Source: Myxococcales bacterium (GTDB lineage Bacteria > Myxococcota_A > Polyangia > Fen-1088). Taken from it: a stretch of 64,000 nucleotides of DNA. This document shows positions 28,622-38,239 of the stretch, one piece after another. The DNA lies in the NCBI GenBank assembly GCA_022184915.1, contig JAGTJU010000004.1, positions 62,001 through 126,000 on the forward strand, given 5' to 3'. The notes under the pieces are model-generated. The model worked only from the letters and a program-made list of their open reading frames with translations, was not told where the DNA came from and did not search any database. How positions within the stretch are numbered: position 1 is the stretch's first letter; the number at the start of each line of letters is the position of its first letter. The translations under genes and the position numbers were made by a program.

Positions 28622-29197
28622 ATGACGATACGTTCAGAATCCCGGCCGCGGCGCATGTCACGACGTCTGTGGCTCGGCGCCGGAGCGCTCTGCCTGGGTG
28701 CGGGCCTCGCGCCCTGGGCGGCGGCGGCCGAGCCCGGCGAGGAGACGGACGACCCGCAAGGCGACGAGGCGGCCCCAGCGAACGAGCCCGGTGGGTACAT
28801 TGGCGTGGCGCCCGGGTCGACCAACAGAAACCCACTGCCAAAGCCCGACGCCAACCCTCCCAAGCTCGTGTGGACCGGGTTTCAACCGGGTGCGGCGGGG
28901 GCCAAGGTGTTTTTGCAGACCACGTCGGCCGTGACCTACGAGCTCAAGGCCAACGGGACGGCGCTGTCGCTCCTGCTGCGCAACTGCCGCATCTTTCTCA
29001 AGAACAACGAGCGCGATCTGAACACGCGCTTTTTCGACTCTCCCGTGGCCGGCATCAAGGCGCGGCAGAGGCGGAAGGACATCGAGGTCACGATCGCGCT
29101 CAAGGCGCCGGCCACCACGTCTCCCCGTGTAGAAGAGGGGCCCGACGGCACGCAGTTCGTCGTGCTGGAATTTCCGGCGGTCGTTGCCACGAAGTGA
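28622..29197 (+). CDS. Exported AMIN-like domain protein
   Basis: 191-residue secreted protein. The N-terminus has an Arg-rich n-region and hydrophobic core ending AAAAE (about 10-40), then an acidic/Pro linker and one beta-sandwich-like domain (about 85-190): VFLQTTSAVTYELKANGTALSLLLRNCRIF..., ending EEGPDGTQFVVLEFP. This pattern resembles AMIN domains found in type IV pilus secretin PilQ and amidases, but here it stands alone. An AMIN domain would localise the protein to the peptidoglycan or cell envelope. A GGAGGGGG lies just before the ATG. Assignment is by pattern, moderately sure. Confidence 0.65.
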   Translation: MTIRSESRPRRMSRRLWLGAGALCLGAGLAPWAAAAEPGEETDDPQGDEAAPANEPGGYIGVAPGSTNRNPLPKPDANPPKLVWTGFQPGAAGAKVFLQTTSAVTYELKANGTALSLLLRNCRIFLKNNERDLNTRFFDSPVAGIKARQRRKDIEVTIALKAPATTSPRVEEGPDGTQFVVLEFPAVVATK

Positions 29198-29357
29198 GGC
29201 CTGGGCCGGGGTCCGAAAGGGGCTCGCGGCCTGAGCTCGTGTGGGCGCCAAGGGCGGAGCGCCTCCGGACTTTGCCGCGGCAGGGCGGGCGGTGAGGGGC
29301 GAGGGGTGTTAGAGCTGTCTTGCAGGCCGCCGTGGTCGGCAGAGACACGCGCACTGC

Positions 29358-32300
29358 ATGAGAGAGATCCGCACGACGTTCAGCCTTTCGGCCGCCTGGC
29401 ACAATGTGAGGGGGCTTTGGAGACATCCCCCGCCCCGAAACGCCCTCTTTGGTGGCCCCCTGCGCGGGCAACCACTCGGTGCAGAGCATTTGGCGGAACG
29501 GGCGCGTGCGCTGGCGCGGGAGCAGCGGCTCGCGCCGCCCGGCCCGAGACATCACGCGGTCACGCTCACCGCGCGGCTCGAGGAGACGATTCGCATCCTT
29601 CACGCCGCCAAGGCGCGGCTCGAGGCGAACCCCGGCACGGACGTGGGGCCTGCGGGCGAGTGGTTGCTCGACAACTTCCACGTGATCGACGAACAAGCCC
29701 GGCACGTGCGCGAGAGCCTCCCCAAGGGCTACTACCGAGAGTTGCCTGTCCTCTCGTCGGGGGCGCTCGTTGGCCACCCCCGGGTCTTCGAGCTTTGCAG
29801 CACCCTGATTTCGCATACCGAAGGTCGATTGGACCTGCCCGTTGTCACCCTCTTTTTGAGCGAGTTTCAGAAAGACGAGCTGCTGACACTCGGCGAGTTG
29901 TGGGCGATGCCCTCGATGTTGCGCCTGGGTTTGTTCGAGAACGTGCGGCGCATGGCTCTGCGAACGATGAAGCGACTCGATGCCTTGCGAGACGCCGACC
30001 TGTGGGTGAGGCGCGTGGAAGCCGCGGGGCGCGAAGGGGCGGCCGCGCTCAATCTTTGCTTGCAGAGCTTTCTCGACCAAAGCCACGCGATGACGCCGGC
30101 GTTCGTGTCGCGGTTCCTGCTGCAGCTTCGGCATGCGACCGGGTCCACGGCGTTGATCGCGCGGCTCGAGCAGTGGATGGCCGAGGAGTCGCTGAGCCCC
30201 GAAGAGGCCGATGCCCACGCGAATCAACAGCTGGCGCTGACCCAGATGGTGATCGCCAACAGCATCGCGAGTCTTCGCACGGTGTCTGGGATCGATTGGC
30301 CTGCGTTCGTCGAGCAGCACAGCGCCTTGGAGGCTGCGTTGCGCGAAGATCCGGCGGGGGCCTATGCGCGCAGTACCTTCGAGACCCGAGACCGCTACCG
30401 TCACGTCGTGGAGCGCATCGCCAAGGCCACCTTTCTTGGCGAAGTGCACGTTGCAGACGCTGCGGTGGGCGCGAGCCTGGCCGCTGAAGCTGGCAGCGCC
30501 GCGGCCCACGTTGGCTACCACCTCGTGGATGACGGGCTCTCCGCCTTCGAGGCCAAGCTGGGGTACGTTCCGCCTGTACATACGAGGCTCCGCAGGGCCG
30601 TCGTGCGCCACCCGAGCCTCGTGCTGGGCTCGGCTGTGGGCCTCGGAACGGCCCTGCTCGTGACCTTGGTGTGCGGGCTTGCAGCGCCTGACGCGCGCGC
30701 CATGTGGCTGCTCATCGCTGCTGCGACCTTGGTGCCTTTCAGCGATGTGGCCCTGGCGGTGGCGCATCAGGTGGTTACCGTGTTGCTACCGCCGCATCTT
30801 TTGCCGAAGCTGGATCTGCAGAAATACGGCGGCATTCCCGAAGAGCTGCGCACCTTGGTCGTCATCCCCACCTTGTTCGGATCCCTCGAGGCGGTGCGAG
30901 AGGCGCTGGAGACGCTCGAAGTTCAGTATCTCGCGAACCGCGAGCAGAACCTGGGTTTCGCGCTTTTGGGAGACTTCACCGACGCAGAAGACGCACACCG
31001 CCCCGGCGATGACGCCATCGTCGCGGCCGCGTGCGAGGGTGTGAGAGCCTTGAACGCGCGCTATCGCGAGGGCGGGCGTCCCTTCTACCTGTTTCATCGC
31101 CCGCGCTCGTGGAGCCCTGGCGAAGGCTGCTTCATGGGGTGGGAGCGAAAGCGAGGAAAGCTGGCCGATCTGAATGCCCTGCTCGGCACGGGGGACGAGC
31201 AGGCGTTCAGCGCCATCGAGGGCGACCGGCCCTGGCTGCGCAAAGTCCGCTACGTGATCACGCTCGACGCGGATACGGTGCTGCCCCCCGAGGCGGCCGC
31301 GCGGTTGATTGGCACCATCGCCCATCCCTTGAACCGGGCCGTGTTTGATCCGGAGAGGGGCCGCGTGGTGCGCGGTTATGGCATCCTGCAGCCACGGGTG
31401 GTGGTGAACCTGCCCAGCGCCCACGCTTCGCGCTTTTCCCACGTTTACTCCGGGCATCCCGGCGTCGATCCCTACACGACTGCGGTATCCGACCTTTATC
31501 AGGACCTCTTCGGAGAAGGGAGCTACACCGGCAAGGGCATCTACGATGTCGATGTCTTCGCGCGGGCGACGCGGGGGCGATTCCCCGAAGGACGCTTGCT
31601 GTCTCACGACCTCATCGAGGGCAGCTTTGCCCGGTCGGGTCTCGTCACGGACGTCAACGTGTACGACGATTACCCAAGCCGCTACCTGAGCTTTACACGC
31701 AGAAAACACCGCTGGATCCGGGGGGATTGGCAGCTGCTGCGTTGGCTTGGCCCCCGTGTCCCGTCCGCCGAGACGACGGAGCCGAATCCCTTGTCCCTGG
31801 TGTCGCGCTGGAAGATCTTCGACAATCTCCGCCGCAGCCTGGTCGACATGGCGTCGTTGGCGTTGATCGCGGCGGGATGGACGGTGCTGCCTGGCGCTCC
31901 TTGGACGTGGACGGCGATCGCTCTGACGGCCATCGCAGGCCCCTGGATCATCTCGCTCACGCTGGCCGCTTTGCGACCTCCTTTGGATCGCTCCTGGCGC
32001 ACCTACTACACGGCGCTGTCGCGTGATGCGGTCAATAGTCTCGTGCAAGTGGGCTGCACGATCGCATTTCTGCCTCATCAGGCCGCCGTGGCGAGCGATG
32101 CCATCTTCCGGACGTTGTACCGGGTGGGGCTCTCCAAGCGTCGCTTGTTGCAGTGGGAGACCTCGCAGCAGGTGGAGCGCGCGGGGGCCCGTCCCCTGTG
32201 GCGCACGATGTGGTCTGCCCCCGCGTGGGCGCTGGCCCTGGGATGTGCAGGCCTTTCCTTCGCCTTTCTTCGCGGCGGCCCGGCTCACGTCGGCGCCGTG

Positions 32301-35300
32301 GCGTGGGTGGAGCTGCCGCTTTTGGGGCTTTGGCTCGCGTCGCCAGCGCTTGCGCGGTTCTTGAGCGCTCCCGTCCCCCGTGTGTCGCGGGCGCTTCCCC
32401 CCAACGCGAGAGCCGCGTGGGAGCGCTACGCGCTGGTCCACTGGCGGTTCTTCGAAACCTTCGTCACCGAGGACACGCATGGTCTCGCGCCCGACAATTT
32501 TCAGGAGACGCCTACGCCCGTCGTGGCGATGCGCACGTCTCCCACGAACATCGGGCTCCAGCTTCTGGCCACCGTGGGTGCGCACGACCTGGGCTTCCTG
32601 TCGCTGTCCGGCATGCTCGACAAGCTCGAGCGGGCTTTTGCCAGCATCGGGGCCATGCAGAAGTACAAGGGGCACCTCTACAACTGGTACGACCTGCGCG
32701 ACCTTCGTGTGCTCGATCCCCCCTATGTCTCGACCGTCGACAGCGGCAACCTGGCAGGCCACCTGATCACGTTGCGGCAGGCATGCCTGGAATTGGTGAA
32801 GACCGCGGCGGCGTCGGGCAGCGTCTGGAAGGCGATGGCGACAGCTCTGCGGTTGGCAGCGGAGCCGCCCCTTTCCGCAAGCGCCAAACGTACGGGGTCG
32901 CCCGAGCCCCTGAACGAGGCTGACGAGCGGATGTCGCGGGCCCTCGAGCGGGTACACGAAGAACTCGAGGCCGTTCGGGCCTCGCCGCGGCCCGCGTTGG
33001 AGAGGTTGAGGGACGCACTACGTGACGCCCTCGTACCGGCTGCTCCTGGGACCGCCGCGCCCATCGGCCACGATCCCGCTTGGATTCGCTGGGCGGTCGA
33101 CAGGCTCGAGGCCGACCTGCAGGAGCCCAGCAGAGGCGCACAAACGCATCGGCTGCTGTCATTGGCAGAGCGCGCCTACGGCTGGGCGCTGGAGATGGAC
33201 TTCCGCTTTCTCTACGATGCCCAGAGGAAGCTGTTTGCCATCGGCTTTCACGAAAGGGGGCAGACGCTGGACGCGTCGTTTTACGACCTCCTCGCGTCCG
33301 AGTCTCGGCTTGCCAGCTTCGTCGCCGTGGCGAAGGGTGATGCACCTCTTGAACACTGGTTTCGCTTGGGGCGCTCGCTGACTCACGTCCGGGGGGCGAC
33401 GGCGCTCGTGTCTTGGAGCGGCAGCATGTTCGAGTACCTGATGCCGCCCCTCATCATGGACTCGCTCGAAGGGACGCTGCTTGCAGAGACACAGGCGGCG
33501 GCCGTCAAGCGGCAGAGGGCCTACGGGAAGGCCCACGGTGTCCCTTGGGGTGTGAGCGAAAGCGCGTACAACGTGCGTGATCGCCACTTCACGTATCAGT
33601 ACCGCGCGTTCGGCGTTCCCGACCTTGGACTGAAGCGCGGCTTGGAGCGCGACTTGGTGGTGGCGCCCTATGCCACCGCGATGGCCGCGATGTTCGACCC
33701 CGGCAAAGCCCTGGCCAACCTTGAAGACTTGGAGGCGAGGGGCGCGCTGGGACCTTACGGCCTGCGCGATGCCCTGGACTTCACCAGGCCACGCCCCGGC
33801 CAGGCCTTTGCGCTGGTTCAAACCTATATGGCTCACCATATCGGCATGGCGTTCGTTGCCCTGGTGAACGTCCTTACGGATCGCAGCTTTCCGCGCCGGT
33901 TCCACGCTGATTCCCTGGTGAAGGCCAGCGAGCTCATGCTGCATGAGCGTCTTCCGCGTCGGCTCGTGTTGAGGGACGTGCAGGTTCCCCGTGCGCAAGA
34001 GCCGCTCGATGAGCTGGACGACGAGCCGGAGGAGCGCCTCATCGAGGACCTCGACAGCCCCCAACCCCACATCGCGCTTTTGGGGCGCTCACCCTATACC
34101 CTCATGATCAGCCATTGCGGCTCCGGCTATAGCCGGTACGAAGACCTCGCGGTCACCCGGTGGCGCGCCGACGGGACCTGCGACGATACCGGGCAATTCA
34201 TCTACGTCGCGAACGTGACCGAGAACCGGCTGTGGTCCGTGGCGCATCAACCCGTGTGTGCCCCCCCCGACCAGTATCGGGCCGTGTTGGCGAGCGACAG
34301 AGTGACCTTTCATCGGGTCGATGGCGACATCGAGACTTCGACCGAGATCGCCACGAGCTCTGAAGATGCTGCAGAGGTTCGGCGGGTGACCCTGAAGAAC
34401 ACGGGGGCCGAGGTTCAGGAGATCGAGCTGACCAGTTACGGAGAGATCGTGTTGGCGAAGCCAGACGCGGACAGGGCTCATCCGGCGTTCTCGAACCTGT
34501 TCGTGCAAACGGAGTGGCATGGGTGGTGTTCAGCCATAACGGCCACCCGACGGCCTCGCACGCCCACGGACAAACCGTTGTGGTGCGTGCACGTCGTGGA
34601 TGCGGCCCCCGAGCAGGTCGGAGCCCTGAGTTGCGAAACCGACCGGTCCCGCTTCTTGGGACGCGGCCGCACGACCCGTGCGCCCGTCGCGCTCGCAACG
34701 CCAGGTCCCTTGTCGGGCACCACGGGCGCGGTGCTGGATCCCATCTTCGCCTTGCGTGTGCGGGTGCGCGTTGCCCCGGGACGGACGGTGTCGGTGGCGT
34801 TCACCACCTTGGTGGCAACGTCACGCGAACGCGCCTTCGAACTTGCGGATCGTCACCGTGATCCTTATGGAGCGCAGCGGGCGCTGGACCTGGCCTGGAC
34901 GGCCACCCAGGCCGAGTTGCGCGATCTGGGCGTCACGGCGAAAGAGGCCGGTGTATTCCAGGACTTGGCGGCCCATCTGTTTTATGCCACCCCCGACCTG
35001 CGGGCTCCCGAAGCGGAGCTGCGGCGCAATCGTGGCTCGCAGGCCGCCTTGTGGTCCCAGGGCATCTCGGGCGATTGGCCGATTCTGCTTGCCCTCATCG
35101 ACGCTGTCACGGGGCTGCCCACCCTGGCCGAACTGCTCGCGGCGCACAGCTACTGGCGCCGCCACGGCATGACCGTGGATCTGGTGGTCCTCAACACCCA
35201 GACCTCGGGGTACCTTCAAGAGCTCGGCGACAGGATCTCGGCGATCCTCTTCAGTGCGGGCGACTCCGAGCTCCTCGACCGCGCAGGAGGTGTTTTCGTG

Positions 35301-38045
35301 CGCCGCCGCGCCCTGCTGGACGAAGCCGATCTGCTCATGTTGCGTGCAACCGCGCGCGTGCACGTGCACTGTGATGGGCGCGCGTTGAGGCACGTCACCG
35401 CACAGGCGGCGGCCGTGGCGGAAGGCCCGCTGAAGGCGACGGTCGAGCCAGACGCCCCGGGCCGTCTGGCCGAGCGCAGTGTTCCAGGGGGCTTGGTCAC
35501 GCGCCCCGGCAGCCGGGGGCAAAAGCCCACGCCACGAGCCGGACGGAACCAAGCCCGCGCCAAAACGCCCTTGCCACCCGCACCGCAGGACGCGACCGAG
35601 GGCGCGCCCGAAAGGGAGGACCGACAAACGTCACTCTTCGACAACGGCATCGGCGCCTTGGAAGACGATGGTCGCTACCGCATCGAGCTTTTGGGGGGGA
35701 AGGTGCCGCCGGCGCCGTGGTCCAACGTGGTGGCTGGGCCCCGAGGCGGTTTCGTGGTCAGCGAGAGCGGAGGTGGCTTTTGTTGGGCGGAGAACAGCTA
35801 CTTCTTCAGGCTCACGCCCTGGCACAACGATCCGGTGGCAGATGTGCCTGGAGAGGTGATCTATGTGCGCGATGATGAGACAGGGCAGCTGTGGAGCGCC
35901 ACGCCGGCGCCGCTGCAAGGCGAGGCTGCGTTCGTGGTTCACCATGGGGCCGGATTCTCCACCTTCGCGCGGAGCGGAAGCGACGTATCCACGAAGCTGA
36001 CCCTGGGTTTGGCGGAGGAGGGTGCCGTCAAGGTGTCTCTTTTGGAGGTCCAAAACCATGGCTCGCGGTCACGTCGGCTCACCCTGACATCGTACGTGGA
36101 GTGGACGTTGGGCGTGCTTCGCGAGCACACACAACACCAGGTTCAGACCTGGTTCGATGCGGGCTTGGGGGCCGTGCTGGCGACCAACCCCTTCGACCCG
36201 CAGTTCGCGGGCTGGGTTGCATTTTCTGCTTCGAGCGAGGTGCCGACGAGCCACAGCGGTGACCGCCGGAGCTTCCTGGGCAGGAATGGGAGCTTGGGTG
36301 CCCCGGCCGCCCTCGAGGTGCGGGGGCTCGACGATGTCACAGGCGCTGCACGCGATCCCTGTGCGGCCCTGCAGATGAGCCTGGAGATCCCGGCGGGTCA
36401 GACGAAGGAGGTGGTGTTCTTGCTGGGTGCGACGGCCAGCCGATCCACGGCGCGGCAGACCGTGGGCCGCCTTCGTGACCCACAGCAGGCGAGGGCCGCT
36501 GTCGAAGAAACGGCGGCGGCTTGGAGGGCCCGACTGTCCGTGATCGAGGTCGAGACCCCCGAGCCCTCCTTCGACGCGATGATGAACCACTGGTTGCTAT
36601 ACCAGGCGCTCTCCTGCCGCATGTGGGCTCGCTCGGCGGTATACCAATCGAGCGGCGCGTTCGGATTTCGTGACCAGCTGCAAGACGCGATGGCGTTGTT
36701 GTACGCCGAGCCCGCCTTGGCGCGGGCGCACATTCTTTTGGCCGCGTCTCGACAGTTCGTGGAGGGCGATGTTCAACACTGGTGGCATCCTCAGAGCGGT
36801 CGGGGCGTGCGCACACGATTTTCCGACGACATGGCGTGGTTGCCCTACGTTCTCGCGCAGTACATCCGTGTGACCGGCGATGGCGGCATCCTCGACGAGC
36901 AAGTGCCGTTTTTGACGATGCGTCTGCTGTCCGAGCACGAACACGAGCTGTATGACTTGCCGACGGTCACGGCCGAGACGGCCACCGTGCACGAGCACGC
37001 GTTGCGCGCCTTGCGCCGGGCGTGTACGCGCGGAGACCTCGGCTTGCCGCTCATGGGCATCGGCGATTGGAACGATGGCATGAACCGGGTGGGCGCCGAG
37101 GGCCGTGGCCAAAGCGTATGGTTGGCGTGGTTCCTCGCAACGACAGCCCGGGGCTTTGCGCGACACTGCTCGACGAGCGTCGCGGCCGAGCTGCGCGCAC
37201 AGGCAGATGCCTACGTGGCGGCAGCGGAGTCGAACGCCTGGGATGGTGAGTGGTACAGGCGGGCCTACTTCGATGACGGCACCGCGCTTGGCGCGGCTTC
37301 AGGTGAAGAGTGTCGGATCGATTCAATTGCGCAGAGCTGGAGTGTGATCTCGGGCGGCGGGTCGCCGGACCGACAGGCGCGCGCCATGGCCTCCTTGGAA
37401 CGACATTTGGTCGATGAATCCGCTGGGATCGTTTCGCTCCTGGATCCGCCGTTCGACAAGAGCTTGCACGACCCCGGCTACATCAAGGGGTATCTTCCCG
37501 GCGTGCGCGAGAACGGCGCGCAGTACACCCACGCGGCCTTGTGGGCGGTGTTGGCCACGGCCTTGCGGGGCAACGGTGAGCGGGCCTTCGCGCTTTTCCA
37601 GATGCTGAACCCTCTGTTACATGCTGAGACGCCAGGCGGTGTAGCCACTTACAAGGTCGAGCCCTACGTGGTGGCGGCTGACGTCTACACGGCGCAAGGC
37701 CATCGAGGCCGGGGCGGATGGACCTGGTACACGGGGTCTGCGAGCTGGATGTACCGTATCGGCATCGAGACGCTTTTGGGGTTAATCAAGCGGGGAGATA
37801 CGCTTTCGTTCTGCCCCCGTGTGCCGCGGGCGTGGCCGGGGTTTCGGCTTCGGTATCGCTTTGGGAAGACCCCCTACGACATCGAGATTCGCTTGTTCCA
37901 AGACGGGGTCAGGGCGGCGAAGATGCCGAGCGTGCACCTTGACGGACAGCCGCTTACGGGAATGACCTTGCACCTGGTGGACGATGGGGTTCCTCACAAG
38001 GTCGAGGTCGACGTGCCCTCGGGTGCGGAGGCCATGCCTGCCTAG
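29358..38045 (+). CDS. Cyclic beta-1,2-glucan synthase-like protein (NdvB/ChvB type)
   Basis: 2895-residue inner-membrane enzyme. Order: long cytosolic N-terminus; two membrane helices (about 415-485); GT84 glycosyltransferase (about 490-800) with VITLDADTVLPP and the late RRKHRWIRGDWQLL motif; further helices (about 820-1000); glycoamylase-like domain (about 1380-1500, with VQTYMAHHIGMAF); two carbohydrate-binding/GH94 sandwich regions; and a C-terminal GH94 phosphorylase-like (alpha/alpha)6 domain with WWHPQSGRGVRTRFSDD (about 2474) and GIGDWNDGMNRVG (about 2568). It would polymerise UDP-glucose into beta-1,2-glucan and adjust ring size. A basic low-complexity linker near residues 2045-2095 separates the two sandwich halves. 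No transporter gene (NdvA/ChvA) is adjacent. An IS sits just downstream. Confidence 0.9.
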   Translation: MREIRTTFSLSAAWHNVRGLWRHPPPRNALFGGPLRGQPLGAEHLAERARALAREQRLAPPGPRHHAVTLTARLEETIRILHAAKARLEANPGTDVGPAGEWLLDNFHVIDEQARHVRESLPKGYYRELPVLSSGALVGHPRVFELCSTLISHTEGRLDLPVVTLFLSEFQKDELLTLGELWAMPSMLRLGLFENVRRMALRTMKRLDALRDADLWVRRVEAAGREGAAALNLCLQSFLDQSHAMTPAFVSRFLLQLRHATGSTALIARLEQWMAEESLSPEEADAHANQQLALTQMVIANSIASLRTVSGIDWPAFVEQHSALEAALREDPAGAYARSTFETRDRYRHVVERIAKATFLGEVHVADAAVGASLAAEAGSAAAHVGYHLVDDGLSAFEAKLGYVPPVHTRLRRAVVRHPSLVLGSAVGLGTALLVTLVCGLAAPDARAMWLLIAAATLVPFSDVALAVAHQVVTVLLPPHLLPKLDLQKYGGIPEELRTLVVIPTLFGSLEAVREALETLEVQYLANREQNLGFALLGDFTDAEDAHRPGDDAIVAAACEGVRALNARYREGGRPFYLFHRPRSWSPGEGCFMGWERKRGKLADLNALLGTGDEQAFSAIEGDRPWLRKVRYVITLDADTVLPPEAAARLIGTIAHPLNRAVFDPERGRVVRGYGILQPRVVVNLPSAHASRFSHVYSGHPGVDPYTTAVSDLYQDLFGEGSYTGKGIYDVDVFARATRGRFPEGRLLSHDLIEGSFARSGLVTDVNVYDDYPSRYLSFTRRKHRWIRGDWQLLRWLGPRVPSAETTEPNPLSLVSRWKIFDNLRRSLVDMASLALIAAGWTVLPGAPWTWTAIALTAIAGPWIISLTLAALRPPLDRSWRTYYTALSRDAVNSLVQVGCTIAFLPHQAAVASDAIFRTLYRVGLSKRRLLQWETSQQVERAGARPLWRTMWSAPAWALALGCAGLSFAFLRGGPAHVGAVAWVELPLLGLWLASPALARFLSAPVPRVSRALPPNARAAWERYALVHWRFFETFVTEDTHGLAPDNFQETPTPVVAMRTSPTNIGLQLLATVGAHDLGFLSLSGMLDKLERAFASIGAMQKYKGHLYNWYDLRDLRVLDPPYVSTVDSGNLAGHLITLRQACLELVKTAAASGSVWKAMATALRLAAEPPLSASAKRTGSPEPLNEADERMSRALERVHEELEAVRASPRPALERLRDALRDALVPAAPGTAAPIGHDPAWIRWAVDRLEADLQEPSRGAQTHRLLSLAERAYGWALEMDFRFLYDAQRKLFAIGFHERGQTLDASFYDLLASESRLASFVAVAKGDAPLEHWFRLGRSLTHVRGATALVSWSGSMFEYLMPPLIMDSLEGTLLAETQAAAVKRQRAYGKAHGVPWGVSESAYNVRDRHFTYQYRAFGVPDLGLKRGLERDLVVAPYATAMAAMFDPGKALANLEDLEARGALGPYGLRDALDFTRPRPGQAFALVQTYMAHHIGMAFVALVNVLTDRSFPRRFHADSLVKASELMLHERLPRRLVLRDVQVPRAQEPLDELDDEPEERLIEDLDSPQPHIALLGRSPYTLMISHCGSGYSRYEDLAVTRWRADGTCDDTGQFIYVANVTENRLWSVAHQPVCAPPDQYRAVLASDRVTFHRVDGDIETSTEIATSSEDAAEVRRVTLKNTGAEVQEIELTSYGEIVLAKPDADRAHPAFSNLFVQTEWHGWCSAITATRRPRTPTDKPLWCVHVVDAAPEQVGALSCETDRSRFLGRGRTTRAPVALATPGPLSGTTGAVLDPIFALRVRVRVAPGRTVSVAFTTLVATSRERAFELADRHRDPYGAQRALDLAWTATQAELRDLGVTAKEAGVFQDLAAHLFYATPDLRAPEAELRRNRGSQAALWSQGISGDWPILLALIDAVTGLPTLAELLAAHSYWRRHGMTVDLVVLNTQTSGYLQELGDRISAILFSAGDSELLDRAGGVFVRRRALLDEADLLMLRATARVHVHCDGRALRHVTAQAAAVAEGPLKATVEPDAPGRLAERSVPGGLVTRPGSRGQKPTPRAGRNQARAKTPLPPAPQDATEGAPEREDRQTSLFDNGIGALEDDGRYRIELLGGKVPPAPWSNVVAGPRGGFVVSESGGGFCWAENSYFFRLTPWHNDPVADVPGEVIYVRDDETGQLWSATPAPLQGEAAFVVHHGAGFSTFARSGSDVSTKLTLGLAEEGAVKVSLLEVQNHGSRSRRLTLTSYVEWTLGVLREHTQHQVQTWFDAGLGAVLATNPFDPQFAGWVAFSASSEVPTSHSGDRRSFLGRNGSLGAPAALEVRGLDDVTGAARDPCAALQMSLEIPAGQTKEVVFLLGATASRSTARQTVGRLRDPQQARAAVEETAAAWRARLSVIEVETPEPSFDAMMNHWLLYQALSCRMWARSAVYQSSGAFGFRDQLQDAMALLYAEPALARAHILLAASRQFVEGDVQHWWHPQSGRGVRTRFSDDMAWLPYVLAQYIRVTGDGGILDEQVPFLTMRLLSEHEHELYDLPTVTAETATVHEHALRALRRACTRGDLGLPLMGIGDWNDGMNRVGAEGRGQSVWLAWFLATTARGFARHCSTSVAAELRAQADAYVAAAESNAWDGEWYRRAYFDDGTALGAASGEECRIDSIAQSWSVISGGGSPDRQARAMASLERHLVDESAGIVSLLDPPFDKSLHDPGYIKGYLPGVRENGAQYTHAALWAVLATALRGNGERAFALFQMLNPLLHAETPGGVATYKVEPYVVAADVYTAQGHRGRGGWTWYTGSASWMYRIGIETLLGLIKRGDTLSFCPRVPRAWPGFRLRYRFGKTPYDIEIRLFQDGVRAAKMPSVHLDGQPLTGMTLHLVDDGVPHKVEVDVPSGAEAMPA

Positions 38046-38107
38046 CATCACCGCCCATCCCGATCTCCTCAGGGCTCGGCGGGGGCAGGTCTACCCCTGC
38101 ACGCCAA

Positions 38108-38139
38108 AAGCCCCTGAGGCGTTCGTGCGTCAGGGGCTT
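38108..38139. terminator. Terminator hairpin downstream of glucan synthase
   Basis: Ten-base-pair stem AAGCCCCTGA/TCAGGGGCTT (38108-38117 with 38130-38139). On the minus strand it is followed by TTTT, so it is a better terminator for the NTF2-like/cupin operon coming from the right, from which the IS now separates it; it may also stop the glucan synthase transcript. Confidence 0.65.
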
Positions 38140-38140
38140 C

Positions 38141-38148
38141 GGCTAGGC
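38141..38148. repeat. Left target-site duplication of IS
   Basis: GGCTAGGC directly before the left terminal repeat, repeated at 39538-39545 directly after the right one. An 8-bp duplication fits IS4-family subgroups. Confidence 0.85.
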
Positions 38149-38167
38149 GCAATGCTGTTCACTTAAG
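38149..38167. repeat. IS left terminal inverted repeat
   Basis: Perfect 19-bp match to the reverse complement of the right end. Confidence 0.9.
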
Positions 38168-38239
38168 AAACCTCGTAACCATCTGAAAATATTGTGCAAT
38201 TCGTCTTGACAAGGCCCGAGGCTGCGAGCGCCGGCCTTC

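Noticed and set aside
30786-32957. 723-codon minus-strand frame inside the glucan synthase gene
   Set aside because: Low-complexity Arg/Pro/His-rich translation with no domain, opposite intact GT84 motifs; a high-GC shadow.
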